Source of the DNA: Lineus longissimus
Lineage: Eukaryota > Nemertea > Pilidiophora > Heteronemertea > Lineidae
DNA: 64,000 bases
Assembly: GCF_910592395.1 (NCBI RefSeq)
Contig: NC_088320.1
Coordinates: forward strand, 16,552,501-16,616,500
Direction: 5' to 3'
Below the pieces are notes generated by a model. The model worked only from the letters and a program-made list of their open reading frames with translations, had not been told where the DNA came from and did no database searches. The position numbers and the translations under genes were made by a program. Shown in pieces: positions 55,446 to 64,000 of this stretch (the first letter of the stretch is position 1; each line of letters begins with the position of its first letter).

Positions 55446-58400
55446 TGCTTTCGCTTTAAGACCCGACAACATTGCTGGAAGGACCAAAAATGTTTCCCGG
55501 ATTAATAGACTTCTGGCACATCAAGAGACGTGATGTCGGACATGTGGGGTTTTTAAAAACTGGACAGTGGGGTCTGACATCTGGGATCGCTCAATCTGTC
55601 ACGAGCTGTAAGTTAACTGTTGCTGAAAACACAATTCTTGGCACTGCAATGCAGTTGTCAGGGCTTAAGAGTCAGCAGACAAAAGACAGATGAATACTGG
55701 GCCTCTAATCAATAATCAGAGTTGGGTATCTGGCATCCAGCAGCCACAGAAAATATAAAGCGCTCAAGTGAATTACTTGGCAATAGTTAGGGTCCATACT
55801 TAAGAAAAGCCTAGTTATTACATTGGGGGTCTGGTGACTGGAAACTTACTGACAAGGAATGTGGTGGTGTTATCAACACCCAACCACGCCATGCAGGACA
55901 GGGGGGGGGGGCAACCCCCAGGAACAGAGCTGTTGGTGTAAATACAGGAAAGAAAGTGTGACATGAAGAAATCAAAATCAAGTCTCATCTGAGAGTGTGA
56001 ATGACAAGGAGGGGATCCAACCTAAAGAAGCATAGCCTCGTGGGGTCAATCCCAAGGGGTAACTCCGTTTAGAATAATCGTGTGATTTGAATTTTCAATT
56101 AAGATATATAAGAAAGTATCCAATTGTGTATACGTTCCTCTTACATGCTTATGCAAGCCTTCCACTTGAAAGGGTTAGCCGGCCGGCTAGATCACTTGGA
56201 AATCATGAATGGCAACTCACCAAAGAATGATTGTAGAATAGTCCAAAGTTGGAAAATACGACAAAATGTGAAACTATCCGATGAAAAATATCCACTTGTT
56301 GATGGTTTCTTTGATTTTCCGAAATCTGTTGGAGGAATTCCCACTGGAATGTGGCACTATAGGACCCACCCTACACAATGCTGGTTGCCACATGAATGAC
56401 ATGGTTTATGCATGATTGACTCAATTGGAAAGATCAGTTCATTCCCTTTGAAAGGGGTGTTACGTGGTCGGGCATGTGTATGTGTATGCATAATGGCACC
56501 TTATTGAGAATTGATCTTTCTAGGCTAAGTGAAATTGTTTTTTGTTTAGAACATTTATCTCCTTGACAGGTTTGAGCATGGACTCTTTGTCCTCTATGGT
56601 GTCCCTTACTTTGAAAACTGATCCTTTCTCTGTGCTCGTAAAAATTAATTTCGCAAATTTGTATGCATAAAGTTCTGCCAAGTTATGCATACAAATTGCT
56701 GAAACTTGGTATTATAGTATCTTAAAAATATATCGATCAGTCTATACAGATACAATTATAAAGACATATCAGTCTGGACACAACGGCAGTACTGAAATTC
56801 ATATTCAGGTCATACTCACTCCATTGGAAATTCTCAAAATCAAATCTAACATAATTTTCAAATTTTTAAACGAACAGTAGAGGGTTAATCGGTTATGCCG
56901 TTTGTCTTGGATGCACAGGAAAACAGACACAAAAAACGCTGTTCATTCAGTTGTTATTATATGGGCAGATGGCTATCGTGGCATAGTCGTATTTAGGAGG
57001 AGGCCAGGGGTAACTGCCCCCCCCCCCCACGCCCCCAGACACTGCTGATTTGGGTAAATTTCCTGTCGCCATAACTAACACAATACACTACAAAAGAAAG
57101 AGAGGGACAAGTGCTGCTATCTGTGAATAACCATCTAAACTAAAAATCTCAAGCTGGCCTACCAGTTTACCCGAGGCATTGGGAGATGCCTCACCAAAGA
57201 TCCAGACAAATCCCTTTTCAAGAATAAAGTCTGCCATGCCTGTACCCCTTTTCTCAATAAACCCAACTAACTCAGTGACTGAAGGCCTGTTATGCCATTA
57301 TCACCAGAGAAGAAATGCTCGACATGGCTGGTAGGACATAGAATGGCTGGATCAACACTGGCGGCTCTTCAGAAAGTGAACTTAGAATGATTGATATTTT
57401 ATTGACAAAAGCCTTTCCTTCAATGTTATTGTGTTCCATAGAAATACATGTATAATCACTTGCATTGTGTTCCATAGAATTCATCGCAACGGTTGGAGAA
57501 TTTCCCTTTCTAAATACATCAATTAGCAGCTATGACGTTCATTTAAATATCATTATACCGTGAGAATAAAAGGGCCCAGTAATGTGGAAGCACTGTGACA
57601 TTCTTGCCATCCAATAAAATTGTCAGTAAAATGTTCCTTTTTCATTTTTTTAGGATCTGTGATGACTCAGCGGCTTGTGATTTCTTGAAAAACTAAAGTT
57701 GTGTTTGCCTATCTGTTCAACAAGGTTGAAAAGTATTATTTTTACACCAGGCAGCAGAGTTCCTGGTACTACTAGACCTATACTATAGCCATAGCCATAG
57801 GGGCATAACTGTGATATCTATTCATATGCGCGGGTGGATGGGCGCATGATTACACAGATATGAGGTTTTCAAATCTTCCTGGATAAATTCCCCCCCCCCC
57901 CCAGCCTCGGCCTCCCCCGGGAATGCGTGGCCCTGGCCCTGGCCCTGGGGGGGTTAGGTGAAAACAACATACTCCCTTCATCGATGCAAATTGCAAGGCC
58001 TCTCCCCTCGACCCACGCAACTAAAGATCTGTCCTGGAACTAAATAAACCATTCAAGAAAAATTCAAGCCGAAATACATGTAGCAGGCTAATTGACTAGG
58101 CTATACCTCGCCGTTGTTGCATGCATGGCGAGTCTGCACTTTTTTGAGACACCCTGGAGTGAAATTAAAATTCCAGAAAAAAGTTATCAGGAGAAGTTCT
58201 GGAAAATCAACCGTAGACGATCCATTTACCCGATTTCAAGACTTAGATGTGGACCCGATCCTAGGCTTTAGTTTCGTGAAGTCTAGCGTCTTTTCGGTGA
58301 ATAATGGAGACTGATTTTGTGTTTGTGAGCGAAATACATTCTGACAACTCGTACTATCCACGAAGTTCAAGGTCACGGTTTGCAACGAAGAGGTTGCTCG

Positions 58401-58960
58401 GCCTCCTCGGAACAAGACTGCCACACCTTTTCTCGTCCACGGTAACTTTGATTTAAATTTCCCGCGGTTTACCCTCGCCCTGGATAATCAGCACCGCATT
58501 ACCGAGGACGTGACATGCCTCGTTTCGAGGTAGGTTTCCCTATTCCATATATTCTACACTCCGGACGCAGTAGACCGGCCTCGTCCCTCATTATGATGAC
58601 GCAATGGGTGGCAGTACACAGTGCGGAGGACGGTGTCAAGAATTGACCAAGAAATGGCATGATGTGTGCGATCTTCAAATGTGCCTCAATCGGTTCAAAA
58701 TGAATGATTTGGGAATGCCATTACCACCGGCAGATAGCGAAATGCATCTAGTTTCTTTATTTGATGTCAAAACATTGGGTCATCACGGCTATTTTTTCGC
58801 TATATATGGCCTTGAATTTGGACGAGCGGGTGCCCGACTTATGGAAGCGAGGCTGCATGTTTCATATAACGCTTGTTGGCTGATCACTGAAACTTTGTCT
58901 CAAAATTCTGTGGTAGGGCTTCGGCCTCGTTCACTGAACGCCCAGCTCTAGTACCTTGAG
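55446..58960. other. Intergenic DNA, no recognised gene
   Basis: Contains a diverged copy of the 215-bp family (56640-56880), C runs at about 57020 and 57890-57901, and a 115-codon frame at 58604-58951 (+) beginning MGGSTQCGG that I cannot place. 58440-58560 is relatively CG-rich and could be promoter-like. Confidence 0.4.
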
Positions 58961-59330
58961 GCCTGCATGACCTGCTAGCATTGGCTTTTCTTGTTCATAT
59001 CATAGGCGAGGTCCGTCCAAAGGACGCTAAATCGTCCGTTCGACTCATTGAGAAATAAACTATATTCTCCCAAAGCATCCAATTGACCCCCCCCCCCCCC
59101 CCCCCCATCGTCCATTGAGGCCTGATCAGCTTGGACTGATTAGCCAGCATTGGCTTTCTTGTTCATCCAATTAGGCGAGGGCTGTCCAATGGACGCTAAA
59201 TCTTCCGTATGACAGATCGAGGAATAAACTGTTTTCTCCCAAAGCATCCAATGGACACTAAATCGTCCATTGTGGTGTGATCAGCTAACATTGGCATTTC
59301 TTGTTCATCACTTTAGACGAAAGAGTGTCC
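58961..59330. repeat. Diverged direct repeat, about 2.5 copies, with an internal C run
   Basis: CATTGGCTTTTCTTGTTCAT, GGACGCTAAATCGTCCGT and TCTCCCAAAGCATCCAAT recur in order at about 58979, 59150 and (partial) 59245-59300. A run of about 20 Cs lies at 59087-59106. Confidence 0.75.
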
Positions 59331-59654
59331 CATCCCCGGTCCTCCCCGTCAATCCATAACCGCCCCGCAATATTATATTGATGATTTCACATTTCTTGGC
59401 AGTGCTTACAGATTGGCACAATGTTATTAAAACATGGATTCCAACAAAAAGAGGGGAACCAGCAAAGGCAACTTTTGATTAAAAGCAACTATAAGATATT
59501 GCAGGCAGGTCCTCCATCAAAGTGGCAACCACACTCAAAATTCTCAATGAATAGGTGCTCTGAAACTTGTGTGAAATAAAAATGTCGCTCTATTTCACAC
59601 AAGGTTCATATCGCCATAACCTGTCTATTACAGGCGAAGAAAATCTCCACTCCA

Positions 59655-59740
59655 ACATGAAAACCTCTGTGGTTCAACGGTTGGAATGCTTGACTTCCGA
59701 TCTGGTGGTCACGGGTTCGGCTCCCCGTGTATCCGCAACA
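59655..59740 (+). repeat. tRNA-like SINE head
   Basis: TGTGGTTCAACGGTTGGAAT (box A region) and CACGGGTTCGGCTCCCCGTG (T-arm, box B). The anticodon stem pairs poorly, so I call a SINE head or tRNA pseudogene rather than a tRNA gene. Confidence 0.5.
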
Positions 59741-62100
59741 CTTTTTTTCTCTTCGTTTACTTTTTTTATTCATTCATGTGCATCTATATCATAATACTAT
59801 AAGGCGGCTCGATAAAGTGCCATTTGGGAGTAGTGTTTCGTCTCGAAATTTTGCACGTTTGCAAGTTATCCTGATGCAACGTTATGTTTATTTTCGGAAA
59901 TTTACTTCAGCGGAGGAGTAATGAGGGATTTTTAATCGGACACTGTCAATTCTCCTTACCACTCACAGAAGCCAATTCATAGCTGTTTAGTTATGCAGGG
60001 GCTTAATCAATTACCTGCACTCCCTGTGGGCTGGCTAACATTACCTATTGAACAGCTGGCTATAGGGGGATGATTGGAACAGCCTGTACCTGTTGACCTG
60101 CTGAACTAAGGTTAATGTTATTTTCAATCCACGATTGCAGGTCACCTGATGTTCGAGTTCGCGGGGAAAGAAATTGTAAACAAACGTATGTGTGCAGTTC
60201 AAATGTAAACAAAAATGTATTTTTGGTACTTTCGGTTGCTGGACTTGGGTTTTCCCGCAGTAAGGAGCTGGGGTCAAATTGATGGTCTATTGTTTATGGG
60301 TGCTGTGTTAGCCAGAGCTAGCCCTTGATTATGAAGGGATTTTCAAATGAAGGTTACCATGGTATGTTTATGTGCTCATCACAGCTTTCAATACTTGATC
60401 TGAAGAGGCGCGCTGAACCTGAAATGGCCTTATCAAGGAGCTGCTCACGGTGCTGAACGTCTAGCTTGTCTGTCGAGTAAGTGCCTTGCCCGAGACCTGC
60501 ATGGCTACATGTAGGAGGAGCACGCATTTTAAAGTTATAGTAGCAATTGGTCCGAGCCATTTGGAGGACGACATGTGAAGGCCTATCTGGGTACTCCTTC
60601 TTCTCCGTATAAAAAGGCGCATATTGCTGACTAAGGAACGAGGCATTGCCTCATCATCTCTATCGGACCAGCTGATATACTTTTATATGCATGCATACAG
60701 CACGCCACAGCTAGGTCCGAGTCTGTGGACAAATGGTTGGTTTAATTTGTCTCTTGGATATGGCTCCTTTGATATTGCATCAGATTTTCATTGCAATTCA
60801 ATCTTTTCAAGGTATAGCCCATTTGAACCTGCATGCGCCACGGGTACAATGCTAGTATAGTATTATAATTAATATCATGTTTATCTTGAAAACCCCTGAA
60901 CCCAAACTTTACAAACTAGAGTAGGCTACACCCTGACTTCAGACTGCAACGAAGATCTCTCCAAAACTGAATGCAACCGTCCAAAACCTCCTCACAACAG
61001 TCCCGCTCGGAGCAGCGCCCAATCTGACGCGCCCCTTGATACCGCCCTCCGCGCTCTGTAGTGCCACCTGAGACCAAATTAGGATGACACAAAGGCTGAC
61101 CGAACTAGGGTCTCACAAACCGTAGTTCCTAAAATCATCGATTTCTCGGCCCTCACAGTATTTCAGTGTTGATTCAGCAGTTGTTTTGGCAAAGACATGT
61201 TTTTTTGGAGTTTCTGAAACCTAGAGCGCTACTCAATAGGCGGCTAACAAGAAACTACGCATTTACTGTTGTTGCCGACGTATGTGTACACTGAACTTGG
61301 GATGTGCGTCGGACCCGCGTTGAAATGCCGTCCAATGCCAGTTCGAGCGGTTTTTTTTCGCTGATTTGTGCAAAATTCAACATATCTCAAAAGTTCAATG
61401 GTTGACCCTCGGTTTTTTTTTTTATTTTTGGGTAGCGTAAGCAACTGTCTTTCATGGGAGAATGGTCACTGTAAGAATTATTCAGGAAGAAATGTACAAT
61501 ATTTGGAGTTTTTGGTTATTGTCAATTGGCAAGATATTGCCACTTGGGATGTTGAACAGAGCTATAGGAGCAAATGCGACGCTTATGATTTATTTAAAGA
61601 AATAAAATGCCAGATTTAACATCCTGCAGAATCAGGGGAATCGGGCGTTTCCAGTGATATATGACACAAATGGGTTGTCCTCATGCAATCACTTTGGAAA
61701 CGCATTTTAAAATAGATGTTACGTCCTGTTAATGGGGCACGTCATCATCGCGTACATTCGGGAAAAACTCCCTAACGAGACCTTGGAGAAGGATATTCCA
61801 CCGCCATCTATCGGATTGACCTACTTCCACGTCGGCGTTTTCATGTTGTCGGCATAAAAACAACCGATTTATTTCCACATTTTGTGCCGTATTTCGATAG
61901 GTCATCCATAAACTGACTTGTTATTTGGAAACGTAATATGTTAACGAAGTTCGAAACGAAATCTGCGAGGGTGAAAGGTGTGTTGGATTGCTGTTAATTT
62001 TAATAAATATAGAACGTAAACTTAGACTATGACCAGACTAGGCCTAGTCCAGTAAGGAGTAGAGTAGCCTAGCCTAGGCCTAACTAAGTCTCTTTCCAGG
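59741..62100. other. Intergenic DNA, no recognised gene
   Basis: A CG-richer stretch at about 61000-61080 could be promoter-like. Short frames show no family resemblance. Confidence 0.4.
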
Positions 62101-62107
62101 TTTTTTG

Positions 62108-62820
62108 ACAAAAGTGTCGGGCGATACTAAATCACGACCAATCATGACCAATACTTCAAAAACAGGTTATATGTGGTAAATAGTATATATTATGCTTCTG
62201 AAGAAATACCATGAGTTTCAGTCATTTTGAGGGTCATGCTGTCATGTTTTTGAGTTATTTTGAACAAAGTGGCTATTCTTACGACTAGTCGTAACTTAGG
62301 ATTTATGCGATTTCAGAGATTAAACTGAGGATCTAGGGAGATAAGACTAGTGTAAAGGAAGGGTTAGGGTTGGGGTTGGCGCTAGGAGTAAGTGTTAGGC
62401 CCTAGGGTCAGGGTGAGTGTCAGGGTTAGGATTAAGGCCCAAAAAGGTGAAAATGATCGTCGTAAGAATAACCAGTAGTTTGTATGTAAAATGCATTAGG
62501 GATCGTCGTAAGAATAGCCGCGGCCTATTTTGAATGCAAGGCATGCCAGTCGATTGCCGAATCCACAATAGACCACATTTTCCTTGCTTGGACCCAGCCA
62601 CTTGAGCCAAAATAAATATGGCGACGGTAGCCTGATTCGGCAATCGATTGGCATGCCTTGCATTCATTTAAAATAACTCAAAAACATGACCCTCAAAATG
62701 AATGAAACTCATGGCATTTCTTCAGAAGCATGGTTGTAAACCACTAGCCTACTGTACTCTGTTTTTGAAGTGTTGGTCATGATTGGTTGTGATTTAGTAT
62801 TACCGAAAGTGTCAAACGTA
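62108..62820. repeat. Nested inverted-repeat (foldback) element of about 710 bp
   Basis: Outer arms of about 160 bp (62108-62272 and about 62656-62818) share, inverted, TCATGACCAATACTTCAAAA, TTCTGAAGAAAT, TTTTGAGGGTCATG and TTTTTGAGTTATTTT. An inner pair, GAATGCAAGGCATGCCA (62532-62548) with its complement at about 62649-62665, is a second fold. A third pair is GGCTATTCTTACGAC (62271) with GTCGTAAGAATAGCC (62504). The core has GGGTTAGGGTTGGGG-like sequence at 62360-62435. Confidence 0.78.
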
Positions 62821-62904
62821 AAGAATCATCTTGCCGTTGGCGTGTTGCCTATTTTCACGATTTCATTGATTAATAACCTGCATTCTTATATGACACTTAT
62901 GACT

Positions 62905-63070
62905 TAAGAAGTTGGCCCAGAAGTTGCGACGGTACGTTCAATGGAAGACTGCTAAAAATGTCGACTCTGCCAAGTGTCAAAGCGAGGATGCAGTCGTTCC
63001 TGATTCCACATTTCAGCAGTCTCCCATTGTCTAAACCGTACTGTCGCTACCTCCGGGCCAACTTATTAAC
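62905..63070. repeat. Hairpin element with about 60-bp arms
   Basis: AGTTGGCCCAGAAGTTGCGA...AGACTGCT at 62910-62953 is matched, inverted, by AGCAGTCTCCCATTG...CGGGCCAACTTATT at 63013-63068, with around 80% pairing. No target duplication was identified. Confidence 0.65.
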
Positions 63071-64000
63071 TGTTGTATTACATATCATGATTTTTATAGA
63101 CAGTATAACGTCGTCTGTGTTTTAGCCAAACCAAATAGTTAATACGCACACAACGCCAGCGGAAACAAGCTGACAATAACCATTTTCCAGATACGCTGGT
63201 CCACCTCGGGTCGGCCAAACAAACCATCTTTACAATAGATCCTCACGGTAAAAGACGCCAGACGACGGCTGTTATAAAACGCGGATTCCGCGGAAATCCG
63301 CGCGTACCTGGTTCCGCTGGCCACCGTCAGATATAGTGGTAGTCAGATGTAGTGATAACTGTGTTTCGATCTATCGTTAGGCCGAGAGCTACAATAATCA
63401 ATGCCAGCCAACTGTAATTATATCATGTGCTAATATGCTTTTTACTACATTGTTCTACAGAGATGGCTAGTGTAAATGTACGGTATACATGAAGTTTAAA
63501 GTAAAAACTTTTCCTCGTATTTTGTGAATATTAGCCATTGGCGCCCTTCTGGAACATTCTTAAACTCCCGATGGTAGGTCTACTTTCATTACTCTAGCTA
63601 CTCGGACCGAAGATCGCCCAGCGTAGTGTGTGATTCAGTTAACGTTTAATTCGACATGAAATGATAAACAGGCTTATTTAAATGTCCTTGTCAATTAACC
63701 ATTCGCATGGTGGTCTTTTATTTAATGAATATACAAAAATGCGGTGGGGACTATAGGCAGCAGCAGTGGGGCTAATTTAGCCATCTTCAGGCGACGATTC
63801 ATCCTTGGTAAAAAATATGCTACATGTCTGGTGCAAGGTCAAACCAAAGTCGGTATGAAATGTGATGTATCCTTGCTAGGAGAACTATACCATTTCTATC
63901 GAAAATGAGTCACTCTTATGATAGATATTACAATTTTTAGGTTTCCACTTCTGGCCCCCTTCCTGGTGGCCAAATCAAGAATCGGATCGACCGAAATTCG
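63071..64000. other. Right end of the window, no supported gene
   Basis: A minus-strand frame at 63139-63324 (61 codons, starts MASGTRYARIS) lies in a CG-richer stretch and could be a first exon, but I recognise neither the protein nor a donor. The remainder is AT-rich. Confidence 0.35.

Noticed and set aside
58604-58951. Plus-strand 115-codon frame starting MGGSTQCGG
   Set aside because: In a promoter-like stretch but matches no family I know and has no convincing upstream or downstream exon.
62360-62435. Telomeric repeat or chromosome end
   Set aside because: Only a few imperfect GGGTTAGG-like words inside a foldback element, not a TTAGGG array.

Overview
The window is nuclear DNA from an animal, most likely a marine invertebrate. 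The genes are split by GT-AG introns, their products are clear animal orthologues (an IFT54 subunit, a nuclear envelope NEMP protein, aspartyl aminopeptidase, a cytochrome-b5 front-end desaturase), intergenic DNA is AT-leaning, and tandem repeats, MITEs and tRNA-derived SINE-like pieces are dense. I cannot fix the phylum from sequence alone.

Layout. 39-1627 (+): last three coding exons of TRAF3IP1/IFT54. 1628-9188: its probable 3'UTR, then a 2.6-kb segment bounded by inverted repeats that contains a 400-bp hairpin MITE. 9189-17592 (-): a complete eight-exon NEMP gene (425 codons plus stop). 18579-28170 (+): twelve coding exons of aspartyl aminopeptidase (DNPEP), head-to-head with NEMP. 28.2-39.7 kb: intergenic DNA with minisatellites. 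39757-41220 (-): a front-end desaturase with an uninterrupted CDS and an intron in the 5'UTR. 41.2-64 kb: no gene I can support; it holds minisatellites (four different arrays almost abut at 51.3-54.6 kb), SINE-like pieces, MITEs and foldback structures.

Main observation. In all three intron-containing genes, tandem arrays repeatedly lie across coding-exon edges. They cover one splice donor (TRAF3IP1, x3), five splice acceptors (NEMP exons 6 and 7; DNPEP exons 5, 7 and 10) and two stop codons (NEMP, DNPEP). Each array is a copy series of the junction itself, with one copy serving as the real junction. NEMP exon 7 is preceded by 16 further copies of its own acceptor and exon start. Two arrays (TRAF3IP1 60 bp; DNPEP exon 5 96 bp) have periods divisible by three and stay open, so alternative splice-site choice could add 20-aa or 32-aa repeat modules. 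The others would frameshift or terminate.

Transposon evidence is also good. A 1,055-bp piggyBac-type nonautonomous element sits in one repeat unit of a NEMP intron and has TTAA target duplication; the unoccupied site is preserved in a neighbouring unit. A 400-bp near-palindrome has a 6-bp target duplication. A TA-flanked MITE family has five copies.

All names rest on reading motifs and remembered family sequences; no database search was run. Exon joins were chosen by splice consensus plus reading phase, and every join in the three split genes is phase-consistent.
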